Notes: generated by a model not told the origin, from the letters alone. DNA of 64,000 nt from CAZHJK01 sp964533275 (GCA_964533275.1 CAZHJK010000001.1:1-64000), one strand, 5' to 3'. Numbered from the stretch's first letter, positions 35,029-44,326 are shown. Numbers and translations: made by a program.

Positions 35029-36168
35029 ATGAATATAAAAGGTAGGTATATTAATATAACCAATTATGTCATGATGATGATTCCTATTATCATAACATTA
35101 ATAGATTTACCAATTTCAAATTTAACCTACTATAGCGTTTTAGCATTTGGTATTATAATGAATAGTCAGATCAGAAGATATATTATTAAAGAACACTTTA
35201 TTATTTTGTCTATACTTTTGGAGATAGGCACAATAGTCTATATCTATTATCTATTTGGTGGTGTATGCTATTTAATTCTTTTTTCTACACTTATTGATAT
35301 TTATATGAAACTATCTAATGAATCTAAATATTTATCTTTTATTACAGCCATAGCATTAATATATTGTCTATATTCTTTAGATTCTTTTTTGTGGCAGATT
35401 GTTATTATTATTTTTTTTATTGTGTTTAATTTGTTTTTGATGGAAGTTAAAAGAGAACTTAATATGCGTGTTAATACAGAGACATTGTATGATGAACTAA
35501 GAAGAAAAAATTATGAATTAGAAGCAGCAAGGAGTAGGATATTAGAATATTCAAGACAAGTAGAGCACATCGCTCAGCTAGAGGAAAGAAATAGAATATC
35601 TAGAGAACTACATGATACTATTGGGCACAATCTAACAGGTGTTTTATTGCAAATAGATGCTGCATTAAATATTATGGAGGTAGATCAAGACAAGGCTAAG
35701 GAGTTATTAAATAATGTATATAAAAATATGAATTCTAGTATTGAAACAGTTCGTAAAACTGTTCAAAAAATTCGTCCAAAGACCTATAAAAGCCGAGAAG
35801 TTAATCTCAAACAATTGATTAATGATTTTAAAAAAAACACAGGTCTTGAGATAAATTTTGAGATATGCGGGAATGTATATCCATTATTACCAAGTATAGA
35901 AATAACTATTTATCGTAATATTCAAGAAGCTTTGACAAATGCAGTAAGACATGGATATGCAAAAAATATTAAAATCCAAATAAGTTACTCAATAGGGGAA
36001 CTAGTTGTTTTAGTTATAGATGATGGAATAGGCGTAGATAAGATAAAAAAAGGATTTGGTTTAAATGGTATGGAGGAAAGAATGGAATTAGTAGGTGGAA
36101 GTATAAACTTTAGTAGTGAAAAAGGTTTTATAATTAAAATGTCAATACCTATAAAGGGGGATTTTTAA
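35029..36168 (+). CDS. NarL-type sensor histidine kinase (second)
   Basis: This 379-residue kinase has about five to six N-terminal hydrophobic segments (about 10-140) without a large extracellular domain. A coiled coil follows, then a HisKA_3 motif (ERNRISRELHDTIGHNLTG) with His near 195 and a HATPase domain (NIQEALTNAVRHGYAK and GFGLNGMEER). It overlaps its response regulator gene by 1 base. The architecture resembles DesK/LiaS-like sensors of membrane stress. Confidence 0.86.
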   Translation: MNIKGRYINITNYVMMMIPIIITLIDLPISNLTYYSVLAFGIIMNSQIRRYIIKEHFIILSILLEIGTIVYIYYLFGGVCYLILFSTLIDIYMKLSNESKYLSFITAIALIYCLYSLDSFLWQIVIIIFFIVFNLFLMEVKRELNMRVNTETLYDELRRKNYELEAARSRILEYSRQVEHIAQLEERNRISRELHDTIGHNLTGVLLQIDAALNIMEVDQDKAKELLNNVYKNMNSSIETVRKTVQKIRPKTYKSREVNLKQLINDFKKNTGLEINFEICGNVYPLLPSIEITIYRNIQEALTNAVRHGYAKNIKIQISYSIGELVVLVIDDGIGVDKIKKGFGLNGMEERMELVGGSINFSSEKGFIIKMSIPIKGDF

Positions 36169-36794
36169 TGGGTATTCGTGTTGCAATTGTTGATGATGAT
36201 GCCCTAATACGAGATAGCTTAAAATTGATTCTAGATTTAGATCAAGAAATTGAGGTGGTAGGCACATGTAAAAATGGCGATCAGGCATTTGAATTATGCA
36301 GCAAAGTAAAGGTAGATGTTTTATTAATGGATATTCGTATGCCCGTATGTGATGGGATCATAGGTACAAAAAAAATAAAAGAACACTTTCCAAATGTGCA
36401 TATTCTAATTCTTACAACCTTTCAAGATGATGATTATATTCTACAAGCTTTAAAAAACGGAGCCAATGGTTATATATTAAAAAACACTTCTACAGATAAG
36501 ATAAGACAGCAAATTAAACTAATACATAGCGGAGCAATGCTGATACATCCTGAGATTGCCGATAAATTAACAAATATGTTAAAAGATAGAGAAGAGAGAG
36601 ATTTATCAAAATATAATCTGACCAAAAGAGAAATTGATATAGTTAAATTAATTAGTGAAGGGGCTTCAAATAGGGAGATTGCAGATAAATTATTTTTAGG
36701 CGAAAGCACTATAAAGAATTACATTTCTAGTATATTAAATAAATTAAATTTAAGGGATCGCACACAAATTGCTGTATTTTATTTAAAAAAGTAA
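36168..36794 (+). CDS. NarL/LuxR-family response regulator (second)
   Basis: This 208-residue protein has a receiver domain with the phosphorylated Asp near 55 (VLLMDIRMP) and a LuxR-type helix-turn-helix (LTKREIDIVKLISEGASNREIADKLFLGESTIKNYISSI). Its ATG shares one base with the kinase stop. The toast-rack lipoprotein and ABC-2 exporter next door are the likely targets, by inference. Confidence 0.88.
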   Translation: MGIRVAIVDDDALIRDSLKLILDLDQEIEVVGTCKNGDQAFELCSKVKVDVLLMDIRMPVCDGIIGTKKIKEHFPNVHILILTTFQDDDYILQALKNGANGYILKNTSTDKIRQQIKLIHSGAMLIHPEIADKLTNMLKDREERDLSKYNLTKREIDIVKLISEGASNREIADKLFLGESTIKNYISSILNKLNLRDRTQIAVFYLKK

Positions 36795-36930
36795 AATACA
36801 GCAGAAGGAGAGCTTTTAGTTTCACATAAGCACAAATTTATTTACACTACCTCTAAGAAACTTTATATTTATGGATAATGCTTTGCTCTCCTGGGATTTT
36901 GGTCTAGTTTCACTGTTTAGATATAACTTT

Positions 36931-37659
36931 TTATTTAAATATAATCTCACCAATTCCTGCTTCAATATCTATAATTAAATTAGCTTGTGAATTATTATAA
37001 AGCTCGTTTGTATACTCATTTCCATTTTGAATTAGTCCATCAGAATGAATCGTACCTATACCGCCTTTTACCTCTATTATTACTCCAATATCTTTTGGTA
37101 AAAATATAGTTGCACTTCCTACACCACCTTCAATACTTACATTTAGATCTTCTTGCCAATCTCCACTGAGGTCTATTTCTGTTTCTCCAACTCCCATTTC
37201 AATATTTAGATTTCGTAAGTTTAATGTATCAAAGGCTAAAATGCTGGATCCCACTCCTAATTGAACACTTAAATCCATAGGCAATTCATCTGTTAATGAA
37301 ATATCCCATTGATATTTTTGTTTCTTACCGATATTAATTTTCCCAATGTTTGAAGGTTGTTCAATTAACAAATGACCTTTTTTGCTTGTTGAACTATAGT
37401 CGATTATAGGTTTCCACCTATCAATACTGTAAATAAAAGATCCTTCAAAAATATCCTTAATCCCACCAGATACATTAAGCTTACCAACACCCATTTTAAT
37501 GTCTACATCAATGGTTTCCAGCTTTTCATATTCAATAATTTCACTTAATGTATGATCACTACCGAATTCTCCTGAATAAGTTCTTACACAACCTATTAAG
37601 TTTGCACTTAATAATAATAATATTGATAGAATAATCATAAATTTTACATTTAATTTCAA
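36931..37659 (-). CDS. Toast-rack (DUF4097-like) lipoprotein
   Basis: This about 242-residue protein has a lipoprotein signal (MIILSILLLLSANLIGCV) followed by repeating beta strands with recurring G-V/I-G-x motifs (KMGVGKLNV, QLGVGSSIL, EMGVGETEI, EGGVGSATI, KGGIGTI, EAGIGEI). That regular pattern is the toast-rack beta-helix seen in LiaF/DUF4097 proteins. TTG 37659 is chosen because AAGGAAGG is spaced properly before it. It is divergent from the exporter and adjacent to a two-component system. A role in envelope-stress sensing is inferred. Confidence 0.75.
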   Translation of the reverse strand: MKLNVKFMIILSILLLLSANLIGCVRTYSGEFGSDHTLSEIIEYEKLETIDVDIKMGVGKLNVSGGIKDIFEGSFIYSIDRWKPIIDYSSTSKKGHLLIEQPSNIGKINIGKKQKYQWDISLTDELPMDLSVQLGVGSSILAFDTLNLRNLNIEMGVGETEIDLSGDWQEDLNVSIEGGVGSATIFLPKDIGVIIEVKGGIGTIHSDGLIQNGNEYTNELYNNSQANLIIDIEAGIGEIIFK

Positions 37660-37709
37660 ATGAAACACCTTCCTTATTTTTTTCTACTAGGTTAGACGAA
37701 AAGACTTTA

Positions 37710-37830
37710 TAAAATACTTCAGTATTTTATAACTATAATTATAATACCAAAATATTAAAGAAAACAGTACTTTAGTACTATTTTAATAGGACTTAAGATA
37801 CTAAGTTTACTAGAGAAAAGAGGATATAAT
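37710..37830. promoter_or_regulatory. Divergent promoter region with two AGTAxT palindromes
   Basis: TAAAATACT and AGTATTTTA (37710-37718 and 37721-37729) form one dyad, and AGTACT and AGTACT (37766-37771 and 37774-37779) form a second with the same two-base spacer. The centres are 53 bp apart, about five turns. TATAAT for the rightward exporter transcript is at 37825-37830 with no good -35, as in activator-dependent promoters. Confidence 0.5.
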
Positions 37831-37862
37831 TATTATAAAAAATAAGAGGAGGAGAGACATAA

Positions 37863-38792
37863 ATGATAAAAATAAGAAATTTAATTAAAAGATATGGACA
37901 GAATATAGCAGTTGACAATATAAACTTAGATATTTATAAAGGAGAAATATTTGGTTTATTAGGTCCAAATGGTGCGGGTAAAAGCACCACTATTAATATG
38001 ATATGTGGTCTTTTAAAGATTGATCAGGGAGAAGTCATCTTAGACGGAATTAATATTCAGGAAAATCCCTTAGAAGCTAAAAAAAGACTTGGTTTAGTGC
38101 CTCAGGAAATTGCCATATTTGATACTCTTACAGCTAAGGAAAATATTACTTTCTTTGGGAAGTTGTCAGGATTAAGAGGGAATTTACTTAAAGAAAGAGT
38201 AGACGAAGCTTTAGAGTTTGTTGGCTTATCACATAGTTCAAATGAAATACCTAAAAAATTTTCTGGAGGAATGAAGAGGAGATTAAATATAGCCTGTGCT
38301 TTAGTACATCACCCTAAGCTTATTGTTATGGATGAACCAACAGTGGGTATTGATGCCCAGTCTAGAAAACATATTTTAGATTCTATTTGTAAATTAAATA
38401 AAATGGGGTCTACAATAATCTATACTAGTCATTATATTGAAGAGGTGCAATCAATTTGTAATAGAATAGCTATTATTGATCATGGGAGACTTGTAGCCTG
38501 TGGCACGAAGAATGAACTAAAGAATTTAGTAAGTAAAGAGGAAAAGATTATAGTGGAGGTAATAGATTTTAATTATAATTTTCTGGAGGAATTAAAAATT
38601 ATTACAGGAGTAAAGGATGCAGATTTTCATAATGGCATATTGGGAATTATAACATCCAATGCACAAAACATTCTACAGGATGTCCTATTTATATTATCAA
38701 ATAATAATGTAGTAATTAAATCTGTAAAGATGATAGAGCCAGATTTAGAAAGTGTATTTTTATCTTTAACTGGCCGAAGTCTTAGAGATTAG
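37863..38792 (+). CDS. ABC-2 exporter ATPase
   Basis: This 309-residue ATPase has Walker A (GPNGAGKSTT, about 38-47), signature FSGGMKRRLNIACAL, Walker B (LIVMDEPTVGID) and the switch His (YTSHYIEEV). A C-terminal extension follows (about 220-309), as in DrrA/LinF-class exporter ATPases. AGGAGGAGAG precedes the ATG. It serves the two permeases that follow. Confidence 0.87.
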   Translation: MIKIRNLIKRYGQNIAVDNINLDIYKGEIFGLLGPNGAGKSTTINMICGLLKIDQGEVILDGINIQENPLEAKKRLGLVPQEIAIFDTLTAKENITFFGKLSGLRGNLLKERVDEALEFVGLSHSSNEIPKKFSGGMKRRLNIACALVHHPKLIVMDEPTVGIDAQSRKHILDSICKLNKMGSTIIYTSHYIEEVQSICNRIAIIDHGRLVACGTKNELKNLVSKEEKIIVEVIDFNYNFLEELKIITGVKDADFHNGILGIITSNAQNILQDVLFILSNNNVVIKSVKMIEPDLESVFLSLTGRSLRD

Positions 38793-38808
38793 GGGAGAAA
38801 GATAAATT

Positions 38809-39984
38809 ATGAATATTTTAAATATTGTATTTAAAGATTTAAAAATTATTATAAAAAATAAAATGGTCTTAATTTTATTGTTAGTTATGCCTGTCTTAAT
38901 GATTGCATTAATGGGCTATGCTCTCAAGCCTGTCTTTGAGATAGAAGATAAAATAGAAAAATTTGAAATACTATATAGTAACGAAGATAGGGGAGAATTA
39001 GGAAAAAATTTTTATAATTATTTAAAGAATGAGGGTAAGGATTTATTCAATGTTAATTCTATAAACACTGAGAAAATTGAAGGAAAAATAAGTGATGAAA
39101 AATATAATATAGCAATTGTTGTGCTAAATACTCATACCCAATATGAAGCAAATGTAGAAAATACAACTATTAAAATAATAAGTTCAGGAAGAAATCCAGT
39201 AGAAGAAGCGGTAGTTACATCTTTTATTAAAACCTATACACAAGCTGTTAATAGAGGAATTGGACTTGCTAAAATACACCAAGAAAATACAGAAGATAGT
39301 GAACTAATAATAAATACTATTTTGCATGACACACAAACTAAATATGGAATGACATTTGTTAAGTCTCAACAAATTGATAAGGGAATAACCAACAATATTA
39401 CAAGTTATCAGTTTTTCGCGACCAGTATGTTAATTTTCTTTTTACTCACTTCTGGAATGGGATTAGGTGGTGATTTAATTGACGATAGGGAGAATAAAAC
39501 ATTTAAACGAATTCATTCCTTTCCAATAAAGCAAAGAGAATATTTAATAGGAAAGATAATAGGGAATGGTTTTATATCAATAATACAAGCTATATTTATA
39601 ATGCTTTTTGCAAGATGGCTTTTTAAAGTAGAGTGGGGAAATCAAATGGGTGGTTTGTTTTTAATTGTTATATTAATTATATTTATTTCATCTGCTTTAG
39701 GAGTTATTTTTTCGAGTTTATTTAATTCCAGTAAAGCTCTAACCTCGGCTATGACTGTATTTATTTGGCTAATGACCTTTGTAAGTGGTGGATTTACTGT
39801 ATCTCCCATAGGGATATTTGAGAAATTTACAATTAATAAATGGGCATTTGATGGAATTATAAGGTTAATCAAAGGTAATTCATTAATAGATATCTGGGTT
39901 AATTTAACTATTTTAATTATAATTGCTACTATCTTATGGGTTATAGGAGTTACCTTATATAATAGGAGGAAGACATATGAATAG
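38809..39984 (+). CDS. ABC-2 exporter permease 1
   Basis: This 391-residue protein has one N-terminal helix (about 17-37), an extracytoplasmic domain of about 150 residues, then five or six C-terminal helices. That is the YhgE/ABC-2 (DUF3533-like) arrangement. It overlaps the next permease gene by 8 bases. It and the next gene are distant paralogues and probably form a heterodimer. Confidence 0.82.
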   Translation: MNILNIVFKDLKIIIKNKMVLILLLVMPVLMIALMGYALKPVFEIEDKIEKFEILYSNEDRGELGKNFYNYLKNEGKDLFNVNSINTEKIEGKISDEKYNIAIVVLNTHTQYEANVENTTIKIISSGRNPVEEAVVTSFIKTYTQAVNRGIGLAKIHQENTEDSELIINTILHDTQTKYGMTFVKSQQIDKGITNNITSYQFFATSMLIFFLLTSGMGLGGDLIDDRENKTFKRIHSFPIKQREYLIGKIIGNGFISIIQAIFIMLFARWLFKVEWGNQMGGLFLIVILIIFISSALGVIFSSLFNSSKALTSAMTVFIWLMTFVSGGFTVSPIGIFEKFTINKWAFDGIIRLIKGNSLIDIWVNLTILIIIATILWVIGVTLYNRRKTYE

Positions 39985-41134
39985 TATATTAATAGGAAAA
40001 AATATAGTTATGCGAGCTATTGGAAACAAAAGAGAACTAATGGCACTTATTATACTACCCATTATTGTAATGTTAATAATTACCTTTGTAATAGGGCAAT
40101 TTGATCAGCAAGAAATAGAGGTGAGCATTCTAAATCAAGATAAGAAAGAGCTCAGTCAAAAATTTGTACAGTATATTAGAGAACAAAAAAATATAAAAGT
40201 AATATCTATAGAACACCAAGAATATCAGAAATTACTTCAGGATAATGGGATCAATGTAGGTATAGTAATACCTGAAAATTTTAGCGAAGCTATTAAAAAA
40301 GGAGAAAAAATAGAACTAGATATCATAGAAGATGGCAGAAGTCCTGAGGGTGAAAGCATAAAAGGAATTATTAATGACTATATTTTTAGTTTATATTCTA
40401 TCAGGGAAACTATTGTAGAAACAGATAATTTTAATGGAGAAATAGAAACAGATGTATTGTTAAGCTTTATAGATGATTTTCAGAATGATAGTTTAGCAAT
40501 AGAATTTAGTATAATAGACAATGAGCTTAAAAAAAGTGAATTCGAAGGATTGCTCTCTGTTTTAGGATTTGGAATTATATTTTTAATGATAATGTCCCTA
40601 AATACAATGGGTACAATTATGGAAGACAAAAAAAGGTTAACCTTAGCAAGAATGTATGCCACACCTGTGAGGGAAGGGGAGGTTATATTTGGAAATCTAT
40701 TAGGAGGTTTTGTATTAGGTATTATTCAATTAATTCCTATGATAGTTACTATCAAATATGTATTTAACATTCCCTGGGGGTTAGAATTATTTTATTTATT
40801 TATTATTTTACTAATGTTTATTATTTCAACAATTGGATTAGGGATTGGAATTTCTGGTATAATCAAGAATGGTATTAATCCAACTATGCTTATAGCTACA
40901 ATAATTGTACCAAGTTGTGTGATTGGAGGAGTTTTTATACCCGAATCAATGATGCCAGAAATTATGAGCAAAATCGGATATATTGTTCCACAAAAATGGG
41001 TAATGAAAGCTATTGGCGAAGTATTTCAAGGAGGGAGTTTTAAATCCATAGTTTTAGATTTAGGTATTATACTATTGTTTGGGCTTACATTTTCCACCTT
41101 TGGGATAAAAACCTTGAAGCCTATAGATGAATAA
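39977..41134 (+). CDS. ABC-2 exporter permease 2
   Basis: This 385-residue protein has the same layout as its upstream partner: an N-terminal helix (about 20-40), a large soluble loop and a C-terminal membrane domain with five to six helices. The ATG lies in the end of the upstream gene behind AGGAGGAAG. It ends the exporter operon. Confidence 0.82.
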   Translation: MNSILIGKNIVMRAIGNKRELMALIILPIIVMLIITFVIGQFDQQEIEVSILNQDKKELSQKFVQYIREQKNIKVISIEHQEYQKLLQDNGINVGIVIPENFSEAIKKGEKIELDIIEDGRSPEGESIKGIINDYIFSLYSIRETIVETDNFNGEIETDVLLSFIDDFQNDSLAIEFSIIDNELKKSEFEGLLSVLGFGIIFLMIMSLNTMGTIMEDKKRLTLARMYATPVREGEVIFGNLLGGFVLGIIQLIPMIVTIKYVFNIPWGLELFYLFIILLMFIISTIGLGIGISGIIKNGINPTMLIATIIVPSCVIGGVFIPESMMPEIMSKIGYIVPQKWVMKAIGEVFQGGSFKSIVLDLGIILLFGLTFSTFGIKTLKPIDE

Positions 41135-41150
41135 ATAAAAGAACTATTAA

Positions 41151-41183
41151 AACCCTTATATTATTTATTGTAATATAAGGGTT
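41151..41183. terminator. Convergent intergenic hairpin, probable terminator
   Basis: AACCCTTATATTA (41151-41163) pairs perfectly with TAATATAAGGGTT (41171-41183). It lies between converging operons. T runs are weak on both sides, so efficiency is uncertain. Confidence 0.6.
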
Positions 41184-41188
41184 AAAAA

Positions 41189-41854
41189 TTAATATAATCC
41201 ATAGGTTTTATTAAGGTCTATGACAAACATAATACCATTTCCAGGTTTCTCTATATCTAAGGATTTATTTATGGTAAGAACTATATCATCTGTTTTATCC
41301 TTTTCAGAAATGATTAAAACTATTTCTTTCTCAGGCTCTATTACCATGGAAAATAGAGTTGCTCTTTCATGGATACCGGAACCCCGTGCATTTATAATAG
41401 TACCTCCACGGGAACCAGCTAATTCTGCTGTATCAATAACTGCTTCGGCTTTCCCTCTTTCTACAATAACAAAAATAGCATTATACATGATATTATTTAC
41501 ACCTCTACTTTCATGGTTTTCCTTGTATTTACAGGAGCTTGTTCCTAGTAAGTTAGCAATAGGAGTAGAAAATGCTATCCCACGATTAGGTTTTTCAAAT
41601 TTATATTTTTTACTTACTTCCTCTAGGGATTTATATGCTATTGATTTCTCTGATATCATAAGAACAATTTCTTTTCTAATATCATTAAGGTCCAGTATTT
41701 CTAATAGTGGATTTTTTATGGTTCCCTTACCTAATAAAATAGTTCCACCTGATACCCCAAAGGATTTTGCTGTTTTTAAAATCTTACTACCCATACCACA
41801 ATCTACAATTACACAACATAATTCGAATTCATTAAATTCTATATTATTTTCCAT
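41189..41854 (-). CDS. Tandem P-II-like protein
   Basis: This 221-residue protein contains two copies of a P-II-like ferredoxin fold. Each has a start like FELCCVIVDCGMGSKILKTA or YNAIFVIVERGKAEAVIDTA, a GGTII/GGTIL strand with GKGTI or ARGSG, an EIVLMISE / EIVLIISE strand, and a C-terminal GIAFSTPI or GIMFVIDL. The T-loop tyrosine of GlnB is not obvious. It overlaps the DUF1538 membrane protein gene by 11 bases, so it is likely a dedicated regulator of that protein. Confidence 0.8.
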   Translation of the reverse strand: MENNIEFNEFELCCVIVDCGMGSKILKTAKSFGVSGGTILLGKGTIKNPLLEILDLNDIRKEIVLMISEKSIAYKSLEEVSKKYKFEKPNRGIAFSTPIANLLGTSSCKYKENHESRGVNNIMYNAIFVIVERGKAEAVIDTAELAGSRGGTIINARGSGIHERATLFSMVIEPEKEIVLIISEKDKTDDIVLTINKSLDIEKPGNGIMFVIDLNKTYGLY

Positions 41855-43331
41855 TTGTATTACCTCCCTTTCCAGACTTAATCTTAAATAACAAACCTAA
41901 AACCTGTAGGGCGATTAATGGAGTTAAAGCTATCATAGCTATAATGCCAAAACCATCTATAATTACATCTGCTCCTTCTGTAGCACGGGCAGCTCCTTGG
42001 GCAAATGCTAAAATGAATGTAGCAGACATTGGGCCAGATGCAACTCCTCCAGAGTCAAATGCTATCCCAACAAAGAGCTTGGGAACTAAATATGTCATTA
42101 TAATAGCTATTATATAGCCTGGTAATAAATAATGCCATAATTGTATTCCTGGGATAATTATTCTTATAATTGAAAGAGACACAGCAACGGCAACACCTAT
42201 TGATAAAGCAAACATTACTATTTTTCTTTTGATATAGCCGCTTGTTACATCTTCTATCTGTTCTGTTAAAACATATACTGCAGGCTCTGCTAAGATTACA
42301 ACTAATCCAAGTATAAAGGCAATTAGTATTATTACCCACTGACTATTCAAAGAGCCAAGGCTATAACCTACAATATAACCAACATCCATAAAACCAGCAT
42401 TTACTCCTAATAGAAATAATACTAAACCGATAAAGGTATAGGCAAGTCCCTTTAATATCTTCTTTAATTTTTTCTGTGAAAGTTTAAATGAAATATAATT
42501 AAAAATAAAAAATAATACTAATAATGGAAGTAAAGCCATAAAAACTTCAAATATTATAGTAGGAAATTTTCTAATAAATGGGTCTACTATAGAAGTTGTT
42601 TCCAATATATTCGTTTCTATACTATTGGATAGTTCATTATTTTTATTAAATAAGCTCATAATAAGAACAGATAGAATAGCACCCGATGAAGCTATTGCTA
42701 CTAAACCAAAGCTATCTTCTTCAGAAACTTTACCGATTTTTAATGAGGAAATACCTAAGCCTAGAGCTAAAATAAATGGAACAGTCATTGCTCCAGTGGT
42801 AGCACCAGAAGCATCAAAGGATATAGCTAAAAATTCTGGAGAGGTAAATATTGCAAAAACAAAAATAACTCCATAAATAATAGTCAAGAGTTTGTGTAGG
42901 GGTTTATTATAGACAATTCTATATAGACCAATTGCTATCATTACTGCTATACCTAAGGATACAATGAGTACAATTATATTTTTAGATATAACGCCACCAG
43001 TTGCAGAGTTTACTTGATTAGCTAGAATATGTAAATCAGGTTCAGCGATTGATATTAAAAACCCTAGTATAATACCAGCTACGCCTATAACCCATAGTCT
43101 ATTACTTTTTGCGATAGAATGACCCATTAGCGATCCAATAGGAGTAATTCCTATATCAGCACCGAACAAAAATATGGATAGTCCAATTATAATAAATAAT
43201 GCTCCCAATAAAAATCTATATATTAAATAACTTTCCATTGGGGAAATGGTAAAATTTAATATAAAGACAATAATTACAATTGGGAATACAGACATCAACA
43301 CCTCTTTAAATTTATCAAAAAGTATGTTCAA
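41844..43331 (-). CDS. DUF1538 membrane protein
   Basis: This 495-residue polytopic protein has about twelve hydrophobic segments in two similar halves. The duplicated motif is LFLFGADIGITPIGSLMGHSIA against LFLLGVNAGFMDVGYIVGYSLG, and ISIAEPDLHILANQV against VILAEPAVYVLTEQI, which marks DUF1538. The TTG start at 43331 has AAGGAAG upstream. An attenuator-like hairpin lies in its leader. The coupled tandem P-II protein suggests it is a transporter regulated by a P-II switch, but the substrate is unknown. Confidence 0.82.
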   Translation of the reverse strand: MNILFDKFKEVLMSVFPIVIIVFILNFTISPMESYLIYRFLLGALFIIIGLSIFLFGADIGITPIGSLMGHSIAKSNRLWVIGVAGIILGFLISIAEPDLHILANQVNSATGGVISKNIIVLIVSLGIAVMIAIGLYRIVYNKPLHKLLTIIYGVIFVFAIFTSPEFLAISFDASGATTGAMTVPFILALGLGISSLKIGKVSEEDSFGLVAIASSGAILSVLIMSLFNKNNELSNSIETNILETTSIVDPFIRKFPTIIFEVFMALLPLLVLFFIFNYISFKLSQKKLKKILKGLAYTFIGLVLFLLGVNAGFMDVGYIVGYSLGSLNSQWVIILIAFILGLVVILAEPAVYVLTEQIEDVTSGYIKRKIVMFALSIGVAVAVSLSIIRIIIPGIQLWHYLLPGYIIAIIMTYLVPKLFVGIAFDSGGVASGPMSATFILAFAQGAARATEGADVIIDGFGIIAMIALTPLIALQVLGLLFKIKSGKGGNTNGK

Positions 43332-43358
43332 ATATTTTCAACTTCCTTTCTATTAAAA

Positions 43359-43394
43359 CAAGGAAAAAATATTATTATAGATATTTTTTCCTTG
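43359..43394 (-). terminator. Attenuator-like hairpin in the DUF1538 leader
   Basis: CAAGGAAAAAATAT and ATATTTTTTCCTTG (43359-43372 and 43381-43394) are perfect 14-bp complements around an 8-base loop. On the minus strand they are followed by TTTTAA and then the ribosome binding site of DUF1538. A TATAAT on the minus strand near 43443-43438 may be the promoter, giving a leader of about 100 bases. Confidence 0.55.
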
Positions 43395-43465
43395 AAATGT
43401 TCTAAGCTAAGCAATATATAGTTTTACGATAAATAAATTATAACACAAAAACTTAAAATTTTCTA

Positions 43466-43496
43466 TTGACATTGACGCAGCGTTAAGGTATAAGAT
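43466..43496 (+). promoter_or_regulatory. MerR-type promoter with operator in the spacer
   Basis: TTGACA (43466-43471) is followed after 19 bases by TAAGAT (43491-43496); reading TATAAG instead gives 17. The near-perfect dyad TTGACGC-A-GCGTTAA (43472-43486) sits between the hexamers. Long-spacer promoters with such a dyad are typical MerR-family targets, so autoregulation by the next gene is expected. Confidence 0.65.
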
Positions 43497-43517
43497 GATG
43501 ATGTGAGGAGTGAAGGG

Positions 43518-44282
43518 ATGGAATATACAGTGCAAAAGCTTGGAAAATTAGCAGGTGTTAGCAGTAGAACTATAAGATATTATGATGAAATAGGAATTCT
43601 TAAGCCGGCAAGGATTAATTCATCAGGATATCGTATCTATGGTACTAGGGAAGTAGATCGATTACAGCAAATATTATTCTATAGAGAATTAGATGTAAGT
43701 TTAGAAATAATTAAACAGATTATTAATTCATCTTCCTTTAACGAGGCTAATGCACTTAAAGATCATCGAAAAAAACTCCTTGAAAAAAGAAATCAATTAG
43801 ATTTGTTAATCGACAATGTGAATAAAACCATTGCTTTAACAGAAGGGAGGATTATAATGAGCGATAAAGAAAAGTTTGAGGGATTTAAGAAAAATTTAAT
43901 TAACGAAAATGAAAATAAATATGGCAAAGAGATTCGTGACAAATATGGAGAGGACACAGTTGATAAATCAAATGCTAAGATGATGAATATGAGTCAAGAA
44001 AAATATGCAGAGTTCAAGAAAATAGAAGAACAATTGAATTCTATTTTAGCAGAAGCATTTAAAACTGGCGATCCAGCAAGTGACTTAGCACAAAAAGCAG
44101 CTGATTTACACAAACAATGGTTATCATTTACATGGGATAAATATAGCAAAGAAGCCCATGCCGGACTTGCCCAAATGTATGTGGATGATGAAAGATTTAA
44201 GGAGTATTATGATAAAGAACAACCAGGAACAGCTGAGTTCTTAAGAGATGCAATCCATATATATACAGGACTAGAAATATAA
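43518..44282 (+). CDS. MerR-family regulator with TipAS antibiotic-binding domain
   Basis: This 254-residue protein has an N-terminal MerR helix-turn-helix (VQKLGKLAGVSSRTIRYYDEIGIL), a coiled-coil linker (about 75-115) and a TipAS domain with the WLSFTWDKYSKEAHAGLAQMYVDDERF segment. TipAS binds thiopeptides in Streptomyces TipA. ATG 43518 is preferred over the upstream GTG because GAGGAG is 7 bases before it. Its own promoter carries the expected spacer dyad. Confidence 0.82.
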   Translation: MEYTVQKLGKLAGVSSRTIRYYDEIGILKPARINSSGYRIYGTREVDRLQQILFYRELDVSLEIIKQIINSSSFNEANALKDHRKKLLEKRNQLDLLIDNVNKTIALTEGRIIMSDKEKFEGFKKNLINENENKYGKEIRDKYGEDTVDKSNAKMMNMSQEKYAEFKKIEEQLNSILAEAFKTGDPASDLAQKAADLHKQWLSFTWDKYSKEAHAGLAQMYVDDERFKEYYDKEQPGTAEFLRDAIHIYTGLEI

Positions 44283-44324
44283 ATAAAAGGGTTATTACTT
44301 TTTTAAGTAATAACCCTTTTATTT
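44281..44324. terminator. Bidirectional terminator
   Basis: A 20-bp perfect inverted repeat spans 44281-44300 and 44305-44324 with a TTTT loop. It lies between the converging MerR-family and DUF1622 genes. Confidence 0.85.
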
Positions 44325-44326
44325 AT

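Noticed and set aside
41220..41891. 223-codon frame on the plus strand
   Set aside because: It is long but antisense to the tandem P-II gene, which has strong motifs on the other strand.
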